Positions 25,495 through 35,805 of a stretch of DNA of 64,000 bases are shown in pieces (position 1 is the stretch's first letter; every line of letters starts with the position of its first letter). This DNA comes from Lysinibacillus xylanilyticus. GTDB taxonomy: Bacteria > Bacillota > Bacilli > Bacillales_A > Planococcaceae. The DNA lies in the NCBI RefSeq assembly GCF_001708185.1, contig NZ_MDDN01000001.1, positions 186,001 to 250,000 of the forward strand, given 5' to 3'. Below the pieces are notes generated by a model. It was not told the origin of the DNA, did not search any database, and saw only the letters and a program-made list of their open reading frames with translations. The position numbers and the translations under genes were made by a program.

Positions 25495-26739
25495 TTAATG
25501 TAGTGTGTAGGTCTCCCCCATACTGAACTTTGTTTGCAGCGTCAATACTGTTTCAAGTAATACATCTGCTCCTTTCGCACAATCTTCAAATGTTGTTTCC
25601 TCTTCCTCACAATGACTCTTACCATTAATACTTGGTACGAAAATCATCGCTGATGGAACAATACTTGCAATATATTGCGCATCATGCCCTGCCCCGCTAA
25701 ACATTCGATGGGCAGTATAGCCGAAGCTCTGACAAGCCCTTTCCACTTCATTACAAATATGAGTATCAAAATAGACAGTATCTCTACCCCATAGCTTAAC
25801 TGGCTTTATACTACAGCCCTTATCCTCTGTAGGAAGATTATTCAGTATATCTTCAACCTTTTGCATGATCTCTGGTTTTTGATGACGTGAATCTATCGTA
25901 AATGTCACGTTGTTCGGTATCACTGTATGAATATTTGGAGAAACATTCATTCGACCAAAGGTAAACACTAACTGTTCATCAATTTTTCCGAGCTCTTCAT
26001 GTAAATACGAAATGATTTTCGAAGTTATGATCATCGGATCTTGACGCATTGTCATCGGTGTCGTTCCAGCATGATTGGATTGCCCTGTCACCGTAATTTC
26101 ATAGCAAACCATGCCTAATACACCTTCAACAACGCCTATTTCCAATTGCTTCGCCTCTAAAACAGGCCCTTGCTCGATATGCAATTCAATATAAGCAAGT
26201 GCTTCTTTTAAGCGATTTTCTTGATCTCCCTCATAGCCGCTTGCTTGCAGTGCTTCTTCGAAACTAGTGCCCTTTTTGTCGACAGATTGCAGCATCTTTT
26301 CTTTTTCAAATTTGGATGAGATGACGCCAGAGCTCATCATTGCTGGATCAAAACGAGCACCTTCTTCATTCGTAAAATTAACAATCATTAACGGTATATC
26401 TAGCTCAATCTCGTTTTCCTTTAACGTTCTAATGGCCTCTATGGCTGTTAAAATGCCCAACACACCATCAAATTTCCCACCCTTTTCAACGGAATCTAAA
26501 TGCGAGCCCATGACAATTGGCGGGACATCCTTTTTCCCAGGTAGAATGGCATAAATATTGCCCATATCATCAACTTTAATATCCATCCCTAATTCTTCAC
26601 AACACTCACAAAAATAGTTTCTTGCTAATACATCCTCATTCGAAAGAGACAAACGGGTTACGCCACCATTTTCAATAGCTCCAAATTGACTAAATTGTTC
26701 AATTAACTCTTGCAATCGTCTACTATTACACTTATACAT
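25495..26739 (-). CDS. N-carbamoyl amino acid hydrolase (beta-ureidopropionase type, M20 family)
   Basis: The protein (about 414 residues) is a binuclear metal hydrolase of the HyuC/AllC group. GSHLDSVEKGGKFDGVLG holds the first metal His and Asp, NFTNEEGARF the Glu pair, IELHIEQGPVLE another metal His, and SGAGHDAQ the last motif. In this operon it should cleave N-carbamoyl-beta-alanine to beta-alanine, CO2 and ammonia. The open frame continues upstream for 52 more codons across the promoter region, but the ATG at 26739 with AGAGAGGAC is the real start. It is first in the minus-strand operon and divergent from pucR. Confidence 0.9.
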   Translation of the reverse strand: MYKCNSRRLQELIEQFSQFGAIENGGVTRLSLSNEDVLARNYFCECCEELGMDIKVDDMGNIYAILPGKKDVPPIVMGSHLDSVEKGGKFDGVLGILTAIEAIRTLKENEIELDIPLMIVNFTNEEGARFDPAMMSSGVISSKFEKEKMLQSVDKKGTSFEEALQASGYEGDQENRLKEALAYIELHIEQGPVLEAKQLEIGVVEGVLGMVCYEITVTGQSNHAGTTPMTMRQDPMIITSKIISYLHEELGKIDEQLVFTFGRMNVSPNIHTVIPNNVTFTIDSRHQKPEIMQKVEDILNNLPTEDKGCSIKPVKLWGRDTVYFDTHICNEVERACQSFGYTAHRMFSGAGHDAQYIASIVPSAMIFVPSINGKSHCEEEETTFEDCAKGADVLLETVLTLQTKFSMGETYTLH

Positions 26740-26823
26740 ATGCAAGTCCTCTCTTTCACAGTAGTTAATACACATTCTATAAGAGATAAAAATTATGAGA
26801 TATGGATAGCAAACTAAAAAAAT

Positions 26824-26839
26824 ATGTGCATCCGCACAT
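26824..26839. promoter_or_regulatory. Candidate operator between carbamoylase and PucR genes
   Basis: ATGTGC-ATCC-GCACAT is a perfect 6+4+6 inverted repeat in the 139-base divergent intergenic region. A TTATGTTCATAA palindrome lies at about 26852-26863. Either could bind the adjacent PucR-type regulator; this is inference from position. Confidence 0.5.
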
Positions 26840-26878
26840 AATATATGGTAAGTTATGTTCATAATAAGGGGGGAAAAA

Positions 26879-28045
26879 ATGGGGACGATTCGCAAAATTG
26901 TAGAGGGAGTTCAATTCCCGATGCTAACATTAGTAGCTGGACAAAGCGGAACATATCGAAGAGTTACAGGGATTAACGTAATAGAGAGCATCGATTTAAT
27001 TATGTTTTGTAGACCCAATGAATTAGTCGTGACTACAGGTATTAATTTATCTTCACAAGGAGACTTAGAGCAGCTTGTTAAACTAGCTTTCTCTAAAAAA
27101 GTAGCAGGTTTTATTATTAATACTGGTCCATATATTCCGGAAATACCAGAATCAGTCATCACATTTGCCAACAAACATGATTTCCCTATTTTTCAAATGC
27201 CATGGAGTTATCGAATAGCAGATCTATTAAAAACAACATTTCAATTTATTTCCAACCACCATCAAGAGCTTTCCATCGAAGAAAAGATTCTCTACAACTT
27301 ACTTTTTCACTACAAACAAAACGCCCACTATATTAAAGATCAATTAACACTGTTAGGTTTTCCACAAGGTAGTGAGTTTGCCATCATTTCATGCACAACA
27401 AACGGTGCACAAGCTAGTATTGACCGTTATGAGGTCATGATTCAATTTGCATTTCAAAATAGATATAAACGCTTCTTAAAACTAAAGCATAAAAATCACC
27501 TCATCTTTTTAATCGACAGAGCACAAATCAGTACACCAAATACTCCCTTCTCAAAAATCGTTGAAGAAATATACGACAAAATAACGCAAAAAAATGGTTA
27601 CTTGGATATTATCATTGGTAAAGGGAATTATCATAAAGAACTTGAAAATGTTCGCAAAAGTTATGATGAATCATTAACAGTAATCCAATTAGCAAAACTT
27701 CATAACAACCGTTTCCTATACAAATATAAAGAAATTGGTGCCTATAAAATAATAATGGCCGTGCAAAATCAAACATTAATCAAATCCTATAATCAAGACA
27801 TCTTAGGTCAGCTTTACCGCTATGATGAATTGCATAACACAGACTATGTACAATTTTTACGCATTTTTCTCGAGGAAAATGGTAGTACTAGCAGGATTAG
27901 CGAACGCCAATTTATTCATCGCAACACAGTCCTTTATAAACTTAAAAAAATAGAAACGCTATTAGATATGGACTTAAGTAACCCATTTACAAAAACAAAT
28001 CTCTATATCGCATTTTTGATTGAAGACGTATTGACGCATCAATAG
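26879..28045 (+). CDS. PucR family transcriptional regulator
   Basis: The protein (about 388 residues) has an N-terminal PucR domain (MGTIRKIVEGVQFPMLTLVAG, and ELVVTTGINL near residue 50). The C-terminal helix-turn-helix is SRISERQFIHRNTVLYKLKKIETLL. Family members activate purine, allantoin or other nitrogen-source catabolic genes when an intermediate is present. It is divergent from the pyrimidine operon and upstream of the aminotransferase gene, so it probably controls both. The ATG at 26879 has AAGGGGGG just upstream; the open frame starts 8 codons earlier. Confidence 0.87.
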   Translation: MGTIRKIVEGVQFPMLTLVAGQSGTYRRVTGINVIESIDLIMFCRPNELVVTTGINLSSQGDLEQLVKLAFSKKVAGFIINTGPYIPEIPESVITFANKHDFPIFQMPWSYRIADLLKTTFQFISNHHQELSIEEKILYNLLFHYKQNAHYIKDQLTLLGFPQGSEFAIISCTTNGAQASIDRYEVMIQFAFQNRYKRFLKLKHKNHLIFLIDRAQISTPNTPFSKIVEEIYDKITQKNGYLDIIIGKGNYHKELENVRKSYDESLTVIQLAKLHNNRFLYKYKEIGAYKIIMAVQNQTLIKSYNQDILGQLYRYDELHNTDYVQFLRIFLEENGSTSRISERQFIHRNTVLYKLKKIETLLDMDLSNPFTKTNLYIAFLIEDVLTHQ

Positions 28046-28200
28046 ACGGAATTATATCTATCTGAATTTTCGATTAATATATTCACCTTCTAAATCACTT
28101 TAGGCATTCATATAAAGTACAAATGGGGTCGACTTTGCATTTTGTTGCCTCATATAGATGAATGTTTGCAAAACTAATTGTTTAGGAGGATTGAATCTTA

Positions 28201-29568
28201 GTGGCAAATTTAACAGGTCAAAACTGGCAAGTCAAAGATGAGCAATATGTTTGGCACGCTATGAAGCCCTATAATCCGAATGCAACGATGATTGTTGAAA
28301 AGTCAAAAGGAGCTTGGATTACAGACATTGGTGGGAAACGATACCTCGATGCAATGTCTGGTTTATGGTGCGTAAATGTTGGCTATGGACGTGAGGAAAT
28401 TGCAAAAGTGGCTTATGAGCAATTACTAGAAAATACGTATACACCTTTATCGGTAGGTCATATACCTGCCATCCAATTGAGTGAAAAAATTAGTGAGCTT
28501 CTAGGCGATGAGTATGTCGTATTTTTCTCAAATAGTGGCTCTGAAGCAAATGAAGTTGCATTTAAAATTGCACGACAATATCATCAGCAAAAGGGCAATG
28601 CTAGCCGCACAAAAATTATCTCTCGTTACCGTGCGTATCATGGTAGCTCTATGGGCGCATTAGCTGCGACGGGACAAGCTCAGCGCAAATATAAATATGA
28701 ACCATTTGCTCCAGGATTTATTCATGTTTCGCCACCTGACGCTTATCGTGCTAATGAAGATCATATCAAAAGTAACGATCCTACTTCATTACCATCTGTG
28801 CAGGCCATCGACAATGTGATGACTTGGGAGATGGCAGATACTATTGCCGCTGTTATTATGGAGCCTATTATTACAGGCGGTGGTGTCATTATGCCACATG
28901 AAAACTATTTACGAGGAGTAAAAGCTGTCTGTGAAAAACAGGGTGCCTTGCTAATTGTCGATGAGGTAATTTGTGGTTTTGGACGTACTGGAAAGGCATT
29001 TGGCTTCCAAAACTACGGGATTCAACCAGATATTGTGACAATGGCAAAAGGCTTAACGAGCGCTTATATGCCTCTATCTGCCACAGCTGTACGACGTGAA
29101 GTTTATGAGGCGTTTGCAGGTAGCGAGGAGTATGACTTTTTCCGTCATGTCAACACGTTTGGTGGCTCTCCAGCAGCCTGTGCGGTTGCATTGAAAAACA
29201 TTGAAATTATGGAACAGGAAAATCTATTTACACGCTCTGCGGAAGTGGGATCTCTTCTTCTATCTGAATTACAAGAGCAGTTAAAAGATCACCCATATGT
29301 AGGTAACATTCGTGGCAAGGGCTTATTAATAGGTGTTGAGCTTGTAAGCGATAAAAATAGTAAGACACCACTTGATATAGCTGATGTCAACAATGTGATT
29401 AGCTTATGTAAAGATCAGGGATTAATTATTGGCAAAAATGGAGTCACTGTTGCGGGCTTTAACAATATCCTAACACTGTCTCCTCCACTGATTATCTCTT
29501 CGGATGAAAAAGATTTTATTGTGGAGAAATTTACGACTGCGTTAAACACACTTCTACAACAGCCATAA
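28201..29568 (+). CDS. Class III aminotransferase, probable beta-alanine/omega-amino acid:pyruvate type
   Basis: This 455-residue PLP enzyme has YLDAMSGLWCVNVGYGR, NSGSEANEVAFKIARQYH, RYRAYHGSSMGALAATG, IVDEVICGFGRTG and the PLP-lysine segment DIVTMAKGLTSAY. These features fit omega-amino acid:pyruvate aminotransferases. Downstream of a pyrimidine catabolism regulator it should convert beta-alanine to malonate semialdehyde. The start is a GTG with TAGGAGGATTG upstream. It has the same direction as pucR, 155 bases later, and ends at a strong terminator. Confidence 0.87.
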   Translation: MANLTGQNWQVKDEQYVWHAMKPYNPNATMIVEKSKGAWITDIGGKRYLDAMSGLWCVNVGYGREEIAKVAYEQLLENTYTPLSVGHIPAIQLSEKISELLGDEYVVFFSNSGSEANEVAFKIARQYHQQKGNASRTKIISRYRAYHGSSMGALAATGQAQRKYKYEPFAPGFIHVSPPDAYRANEDHIKSNDPTSLPSVQAIDNVMTWEMADTIAAVIMEPIITGGGVIMPHENYLRGVKAVCEKQGALLIVDEVICGFGRTGKAFGFQNYGIQPDIVTMAKGLTSAYMPLSATAVRREVYEAFAGSEEYDFFRHVNTFGGSPAACAVALKNIEIMEQENLFTRSAEVGSLLLSELQEQLKDHPYVGNIRGKGLLIGVELVSDKNSKTPLDIADVNNVISLCKDQGLIIGKNGVTVAGFNNILTLSPPLIISSDEKDFIVEKFTTALNTLLQQP

Positions 29569-29576
29569 AGTGAACT

Positions 29577-29613
29577 AATAATCAGTGGGGTTTTTTCTTC
29601 CCCACTGATTATT
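29577..29613 (+). terminator. Terminator of the aminotransferase gene
   Basis: TAATCAGTGGGG pairs with CCCCACTGATTA around a T-rich loop. The remaining gap to 29820 holds no supported gene; a 14-codon frame with a poorly spaced AGGAG near 29674 is not convincing. Confidence 0.8.
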
Positions 29614-29820
29614 AGTCTTCACCAATCGGCAGTTCTTTTAGGAGAAATCACTTTAATGGTAACAAATACGGAAGTTGTTTTAATTGCTGCAAGGAAATGA
29701 AATTTATTCTAAACGACAATCCGCTTCGTTATCTGGATTTCTGGATGTATAACACACACTGTTCCCCAATCCTTGATTTCTATGCGGATTTTAGCCTTAT
29801 ACTATACTCCTAGCCATAAC

Positions 29821-29860
29821 AAAAAACTGACGATCCACCAAATGGTCATCAGTTTTCTTG
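29821..29860 (-). terminator. Terminator of the DUF378 gene
   Basis: AAAACTGA pairs with TCAGTTTT, and an inner GATC/GGTC stem is present. Flanking A and T runs allow action in either direction. Confidence 0.7.
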
Positions 29861-29882
29861 AGGTATATCGGTAAAATGGAGG

Positions 29883-30239
29883 TTATTTGTACTTGTTTTG
29901 TGAATCCTTTTTTTCTACTTTTTTCACTTCAGTTGTTTTTACTTCAATAAAATCCGCTTCTTCCCCAGCCTCCATACCATAGCTAGGATTTCGGTCTATA
30001 CGAGAATAAGGATCCAGGTCAGTTGTATCAAGATCTTCATCCTCATCAAATCGCATAACAAGAATCGGTAACGATATTAGTCCGGCTAACCCAATGAATG
30101 CATAAATCCATCGTGACAATACCGCAGTTTGTCCACCAAACAAATAGGCAACTAAATCAAATCTAAAGAATCCAATGAATCCCCAGTTGATTGCTCCAAT
30201 GATGACTAATACTAAAGCGATTCTATAAACTACGCTCAT
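29883..30239 (-). CDS. DUF378 membrane protein with acidic tail
   Basis: The protein (about 118 residues) has two membrane helices. YRIALVLVIIGAINWGFIGFFRFDLVAYLFGG is the DUF378 signature, and SRWIYAFIGLAGLISL forms the second helix. A strongly acidic and then lysine-rich C-terminal tail of about 55 residues follows, which is longer than usual for the family. Its function is unknown. The ATG at 30239 follows GGAGGTGTAAAC; the frame extends 16 codons upstream without a ribosome site. Confidence 0.8.
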   Translation of the reverse strand: MSVVYRIALVLVIIGAINWGFIGFFRFDLVAYLFGGQTAVLSRWIYAFIGLAGLISLPILVMRFDEDEDLDTTDLDPYSRIDRNPSYGMEAGEEADFIEVKTTEVKKVEKKDSQNKYK

Positions 30240-30830
30240 GTTTACACCTCCTTCATTTGTAAATACGAAGCCAGTATACACGTCCATTTTTCACATGTAT
30301 AAAGCGTTCGATTTGCAGAAAAATCTGTCATAACAAGTGATAAAATTACAAACACTTATTGTAATTAAATTGCCCATTTTGACGATCTTATTTTTTGCAA
30401 TAACCGCTTATTTATACAAAAGGCTAACTAAGCTAAGTCTTTACTTCAAACAAAGGAAATGTCAGTGAATCACAGATATTGAGCTGCTCTTTAATTAAAT
30501 GATTGCCGTTCCGACAAGCATATTTCCTATAAATAATCGCTTTTCCACTAATTATAGTTCATTAAATTCCTTGATTTTTGGCATGATGATGCCTGTATAT
30601 TGTTGATGAGCCATCCTCATTCTTACTCTTATGGTCTTTGTGAATTTTTTTGTTAACAATTAACGTAACTTATTTAAATATTTTATTTAGTATTCAGGAA
30701 AATATCCTAATTATAGAATAAAGTGTGATATATTTACATAATACTCTATTTTTAGAGTACCTTATAAAACCTTTCATCAATACGCTTACTAAAAACTGAA
30801 GGAGAGGGATTAAGATAGGAGAAAGAATGA
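30240..30830. other. Intergenic gap upstream of the diguanylate cyclase gene
   Basis: This is about 590 bases of AT-rich divergent spacer. It must hold promoters for the DUF378 gene (left) and the GGDEF gene (right). I found no ORF, RNA family or repeat that I could support. Confidence 0.5.
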
Positions 30831-32633
30831 ATGATGAAAAATAAAATTAAAAAAATCAACCTGTTATTTTATTTTTTTATCGTACTTATATTTACTTTTA
30901 CACAATTCAACTTAACATGTCATGCGGCAGAACAATCAGAACCTATAATATTGGGTAAGTATTATGATATTTTTCGTGACCCGTCAAAAAAAATTACGAT
31001 AGAAGATATATTAAGTGGTGCATATGACAATTCCTTTGTCGCTAGTAAAGAAAATTATTTATCTTTTGGGCATACGAATGATACGATTTGGCTACGGTTA
31101 GATGCCGATGAAATATTAAAGGATAAACAGGAGTCTTACTGGTTAGAGGTAACAGACAAATTAAATAGCATTGACATGTTTTTAGTGAAAGAAGATGGCT
31201 CCTATCGTGTTCAAAAAAGAGGCATAGCAAATATTGATGAACAAAAAATTCATTTTCGTTCTCATTTATTTGAAATTGAAGATCCAACCATCAAAGAAAT
31301 TTATATAAAATTAGATGGACAATTACCATTAAATACAATTTCTTATCTTTTCACAACGGATAGCTTTGCCAATAAGATTATTGACTATAAATATTTAACA
31401 GGGATTTTTTATGGATTCTTAACCGCATTATTAATCTACAATTTATTTCTATTTTTTTCGTTAAAAGAAAAAGCTTACTTTTACTACGTTTTGTATATGT
31501 TTAGTTTTATTCTCTATCAAGCTACTTTGAATTCTTTAGATATTGAACTAGTAGGACAACTTTTGCCTAAATGGTTGTTTATAAAATCCGCAGCCATAAG
31601 TGGCAATATCTTATTTTTATTTATGATTCTATTTAGTAAAGAGTTTCTAGAACTAAAAAAATACTTACCTCGATTCAACAAAATAGGAAATATACTATTA
31701 GGGATCACGATATTTTCTTTAATAACTTCATTTATTATCCCTGATGTTGCGATTGCAAATAATTTCACAAGTATTTTTGCTGTAGTTGTCTTTAGTTTTC
31801 TTTGGTTATCAGGAATATTTGTGTGGTTAAAAGGCCACAAAATGGCTAGATTTTATATAGTCGGTTGGACTGTTCTGCTTGGTTCCATCATTGTACAAGC
31901 ATTAGCTTTTTTAAGTATTATTCCTTTCCATCCAATTATATTTGAGGCTGTTCCTGCAGTCGGTGCTATTTTCGAAGCTATATTTTTGTCATTAGCTTTA
32001 GGCGATAAAATTAATATAATAAAAAAAGAGCATCAGGCAATGCAACAATCGCTCACTGAAACGCTCGAACATAAAGTAAAAGAACGAACACAAGAACTAG
32101 AAAGTGCAAAACTTGACCTTGAAAAATTAGCAAATACAGATCGTCTTACTCAAATCCCTAATCGTGTAAGGTTAGACTATGTGTTAGCGGAAGCTATAGA
32201 ACATGCACAACATCATGACGCTCCGTTCTCGATAATTCTACTAGATATTGATTATTTTAAAGAAGTAAATGATGAGTTCGGCCATCAAGTAGGCGACTTA
32301 GTTTTAATGAACGTAGCAGAGATCCTGCAAAATACGATTCGACCGCAAGATACAATTGGAAGATGGGGTGGTGAGGAATTTTTAGTTATTTGCCCTCAAA
32401 CTACACTAGATGATGCTGTTAAGCTTTCTGAAAAGCTTCGTCAACAATTTGAAAATCATCAATTCCCTGTCGTGCACCGAAAAACTAGTAGCTTTGGTGT
32501 AACTAGCTATGTAGATGGTGATACACTAAATACTTTATTATTTAGATGTGATAAGGCTTTATATCAAGCAAAAGAACAAGGCAGAAATTATGTTGAATTT
32601 TTAATAGATGATGTCCCTGTCTCTATTAAATAA
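30831..32633 (+). CDS. 7TMR-DISM receptor diguanylate cyclase (GGDEF)
   Basis: This 600-residue protein has a signal peptide, an extracellular 7TMR-DISM extracellular (DISMED2-like) region (about 45-180) and seven membrane helices (about 190-390). A short coiled coil follows (QSLTETLEHKVKERTQELESA), then a GGDEF domain (about 430-595). The catalytic loop reads GRWGGEEF, an active form. RPQD lies five residues before it, matching the inhibitory I-site that binds c-di-GMP. It should sense an extracellular ligand and make c-di-GMP. It is monocistronic with AGGAG upstream and a terminator downstream. Confidence 0.9.
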   Translation: MMKNKIKKINLLFYFFIVLIFTFTQFNLTCHAAEQSEPIILGKYYDIFRDPSKKITIEDILSGAYDNSFVASKENYLSFGHTNDTIWLRLDADEILKDKQESYWLEVTDKLNSIDMFLVKEDGSYRVQKRGIANIDEQKIHFRSHLFEIEDPTIKEIYIKLDGQLPLNTISYLFTTDSFANKIIDYKYLTGIFYGFLTALLIYNLFLFFSLKEKAYFYYVLYMFSFILYQATLNSLDIELVGQLLPKWLFIKSAAISGNILFLFMILFSKEFLELKKYLPRFNKIGNILLGITIFSLITSFIIPDVAIANNFTSIFAVVVFSFLWLSGIFVWLKGHKMARFYIVGWTVLLGSIIVQALAFLSIIPFHPIIFEAVPAVGAIFEAIFLSLALGDKINIIKKEHQAMQQSLTETLEHKVKERTQELESAKLDLEKLANTDRLTQIPNRVRLDYVLAEAIEHAQHHDAPFSIILLDIDYFKEVNDEFGHQVGDLVLMNVAEILQNTIRPQDTIGRWGGEEFLVICPQTTLDDAVKLSEKLRQQFENHQFPVVHRKTSSFGVTSYVDGDTLNTLLFRCDKALYQAKEQGRNYVEFLIDDVPVSIK

Positions 32634-32636
32634 AGA

Positions 32637-32674
32637 TGCGTCAAAGACAGTCATTTTGTCTTGACGCTTTTTTG
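32637..32674 (+). terminator. Terminator of the GGDEF gene
   Basis: GCGTCAAAGACA pairs imperfectly with TGTCTTGACGC and six T follow. Confidence 0.85.
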
Positions 32675-32759
32675 GTCGATTACATCAGATAAGTAACTAT
32701 TCGCTCCGCTCCCTGCACTCTTTGACCAACCGTTACTTTTTAGCTAGATTCTATTCTAC

Positions 32760-32795
32760 GAAAAACCCCTTTTAGTTTTGCCAAAAGGGGTTTCA
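32760..32795 (-). terminator. Terminator of dinG
   Basis: On the minus strand AAACCCCTTTT pairs with AAAAGGGGTTT and TTTTTC follows, directly past the dinG stop. Confidence 0.85.
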
Positions 32796-32796
32796 T

Positions 32797-35568
32797 CTAT
32801 TTCTGCCAATTATTAAGTTCCTTTAACAACTCAGGTAGCTGCAATTTCTTTACAGTAATCGGTGGTAATGCCTTGATAAACTCCTTACCGTAGGACTTTG
32901 TTGAAATGCGGCGGTCTAAAACTATAAAGGCTCCTTTATCTTGTGATGAACGGATCAAACGACCAAAGCCTTGTTTAAAGCGCATGATGGCTTCCGGTAA
33001 TGATAACTCATTGAAGGAATTACGACCTTGAGCAGTAAGATGTTTTGCTCGCGCCTTAAATACAGGCTCTTCTGGCGAAGAAAACGGTAAACGAACAACA
33101 ATAACCGATGCCAGTGCGTCACCTGGAACGTCCACACCTTCCCAAAAGCTATTTGTACCAAAGAGTACCGAATGGCTAAACTTTTGGAATGATTTCAGAA
33201 TTCGCATACGGCTACCACCCGTAACACCTTGTGCAAAAAGCATATAATCATCAAGGAGTTCACTATCTTGAATAAGCTCTACAGTTTTGCGAAGCATGTC
33301 CTGCGCCGTAAATAAAACGAAACAACGTCCCTCAGTCATCCGCACCGTACGGGTAATAGCTTGGGCCACCGCTTCAATATATTCATCCTGTGACACATGT
33401 TGAATATCAGGCATGTCCGTAACAATAAATGCTTTCGCTCCTGCATAATAGGCTGGTGGTGCTTGAAGCTTTATTACTTGTACACGATCAGAAATACCAA
33501 GCTGACGGGTCACAAAACGTTCATTGCCCGGCACAGTTAAAGTCCCTGAAGTCCAAACAATACTTGCCTGCTTACGAAGTGGTGCAAGTACTTTTTCGAT
33601 AATAGGCGTGACATTGACAGGCTTTTTAAAGACATGCAAGCTTCCAGGAACGCTCCGTAAATCAAATTCTAGCCACACTGAATTATCATCCTGTGGCGAT
33701 AGGAAAATTTCCTCCCACTCGGCGATTTTCACCTTCAATTCACGGATCCAATAATGCCACTCTGATAATATATAGAGCTCGTTTTTATCTAATTGCTCAA
33801 TATTATTTTCAAAGGTATGACCTACCTCTGTCGCAAGATCAAGCCACTGCTGTGTGAGCTTACTCACTTGCAAAAGCGGTTCTTTTGCTAACGATACATC
33901 CTCTAAAAACAAAGTCCATTTGCTACTAGCTTGTTTCCCTTTTATTTGTTGCTGCATTTTTTGCACAGCTCGCTGAATTGTTTCATCGAATGTCCGTTGT
34001 AGGCGTATCAGTTGTGCATCTAGTCGTTGTAAACTTTGCATAGGAACACGTTGTTTTTTCTTAGCTGCCTGACTAAATTGTTGGAATAAAGCCGTTTCCT
34101 CCATCGTTCCGATTTGGCCGAAAATATACTTCCACTGCGTATAAGAGAATACAATTTCGTCTTGTTGCATGGCGGATTGTACAAATTGATGTGCTTCATC
34201 AATAATCCATCCATCGATTTGTGTAAAAATCGGAGTTTGGCGGACTAAATCACTGAGTACCATAGAATGATTGGTCACAATACAATCGGCAAATTCACTA
34301 TTTTTTAACGCTTGCTCATAGAAATCAAAGCCCCTAGAAGGTTTTTCATCAGGCATTTTGCGGATTTTCTCTAAAAATAACTGTCCGCCACCAGAAACAT
34401 TGAGCTCACTTAACACACCTGTTTCTGTTTTAGTAAGCCAAACGAGAATCTGTAAAATCGTAAAGGTATCGTCATAGGATTCATCTGCATATGCCATACA
34501 TTGCTCAAAACGTGTAAGGTCAATATAGTGCTGCATGCCCTTTAGAACAGCAATATTTACTTTAGTGCCAAGGATTTTTTCAATCTTGGGTAGCTCTTCT
34601 TCAACAAGCTGCTCTTGCAAGTGTGACGTATATGTGCTAATCGCAATTTTTTTATCGACTGCTCGAGCATACAAAATCGCAGGAAGTAAATATCCTGCTG
34701 TTTTACCAATACCAGTTGAAGCCTCAATAACGCACTCCCTTTTGTCATTTAACGCCTGCCAAATAGTGTCCATCATCTCGAATTGGGCGGGTCGTTGCTC
34801 AAAATTCGGCATCGCCTTTGTCATTAATGATACTTTGTCAGCTGCCGTTTGTGGATACGCTACAATCTCTGCATTATTTGTATACTTTTTTCGTCCATCA
34901 CAAACAGCCAAATTGCGATAATAGGAGACATTTTCATTAGTAGTGACATGCTGTCGTTTAATTTGAAGCGCCTCGAAGAACAGCTGGGATAAATTTGATT
35001 TTAATCTGAATGAACGTTTATGCATTTGTTCAAGCGTTAGCTGTGGGAGACTGAGTAGCTCCTTCCAGCAATGTATAAAGAGCTCAGCAGTTGCACGGGC
35101 ATCATCGTCTGCTCGGTGTGCATTTGTTAGCTCTATATTTAAATCAGCCGCTAAATCACCTAGCTTAAAGCTGAGTGACATCGGGAATAATATTTTGGCA
35201 AGCTCAACCGTGTCCATCTTTTTACCCTGCCATTTCGGTAAACTAGCACGCTTGAATTCCGCCTGTAAAAAGGATAAGTCAAAATCCGCATTATGCGCGA
35301 CAAATACACAGTCAGCCAGTAATTCATATATGTAGTCGGCATGTGCCTCAAACGGCAAGGCATCCTTTACATCCTCATCCGTAATATGCGTTAAATCCTG
35401 AATGAAAGTTGGAATGGATTTACCTGGATAAATAAACTTCGTAAAGGTGCGCTCAATTTTCCAATCTTTCATAATAACAATGGCTATTTGAATCATTCGG
35501 TCCCCATTTGCCGGTGAATGACCAGTCGTCTCCAAATCTACAATTGCATACTTTTGACTTTCCATCAT
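32797..35568 (-). CDS. dinG: DinG-type helicase with N-terminal DnaQ-like exonuclease
   Basis: The protein (about 923 residues) is a fusion. Residues about 5-170 form a DEDD exonuclease (AIVDLETTG and later HNADFDLSFL and HRADDDARATAEL). The remainder is an XPD/DinG superfamily 2 helicase with IEASTGIGKTAGYL (Walker A), IIDEAHQF (DEAH box) and GRLIRSSQDKG near the end. The length matches the B. subtilis homologue. In Bacillus dinG follows panD directly, whereas here the peptide cassette lies between them. The frame opens at a GTG at 35589; I chose the ATG at 35568, though the ribosome site is weak. Confidence 0.9.
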   Translation of the reverse strand: MMESQKYAIVDLETTGHSPANGDRMIQIAIVIMKDWKIERTFTKFIYPGKSIPTFIQDLTHITDEDVKDALPFEAHADYIYELLADCVFVAHNADFDLSFLQAEFKRASLPKWQGKKMDTVELAKILFPMSLSFKLGDLAADLNIELTNAHRADDDARATAELFIHCWKELLSLPQLTLEQMHKRSFRLKSNLSQLFFEALQIKRQHVTTNENVSYYRNLAVCDGRKKYTNNAEIVAYPQTAADKVSLMTKAMPNFEQRPAQFEMMDTIWQALNDKRECVIEASTGIGKTAGYLLPAILYARAVDKKIAISTYTSHLQEQLVEEELPKIEKILGTKVNIAVLKGMQHYIDLTRFEQCMAYADESYDDTFTILQILVWLTKTETGVLSELNVSGGGQLFLEKIRKMPDEKPSRGFDFYEQALKNSEFADCIVTNHSMVLSDLVRQTPIFTQIDGWIIDEAHQFVQSAMQQDEIVFSYTQWKYIFGQIGTMEETALFQQFSQAAKKKQRVPMQSLQRLDAQLIRLQRTFDETIQRAVQKMQQQIKGKQASSKWTLFLEDVSLAKEPLLQVSKLTQQWLDLATEVGHTFENNIEQLDKNELYILSEWHYWIRELKVKIAEWEEIFLSPQDDNSVWLEFDLRSVPGSLHVFKKPVNVTPIIEKVLAPLRKQASIVWTSGTLTVPGNERFVTRQLGISDRVQVIKLQAPPAYYAGAKAFIVTDMPDIQHVSQDEYIEAVAQAITRTVRMTEGRCFVLFTAQDMLRKTVELIQDSELLDDYMLFAQGVTGGSRMRILKSFQKFSHSVLFGTNSFWEGVDVPGDALASVIVVRLPFSSPEEPVFKARAKHLTAQGRNSFNELSLPEAIMRFKQGFGRLIRSSQDKGAFIVLDRRISTKSYGKEFIKALPPITVKKLQLPELLKELNNWQK

Positions 35569-35805
35569 ACATCTCAACTCACAGTTCACATTAGATAGAT
35601 GAATTTTAACATAAAATCATATGTTTGGTCATGTATGGGTTACCTACGTAGTGTTCTTTTATACTAAAACTTATTCTAATGCTTTAAATTTTCAATTCTA
35701 CATTAGGCTAAGTTACAAACTATTGTAAAACTATAAAAGATGTTTTAGAATGATTTTGTTTCAATTTTTCACTTAAATAAGTGCATAGGAATATAGTATT
35801 TAAAA

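Noticed and set aside
29674-29700. Possible 14-residue peptide with an AGGAG upstream
   Set aside because: The spacing is poor and no conservation can be judged; too short to support.
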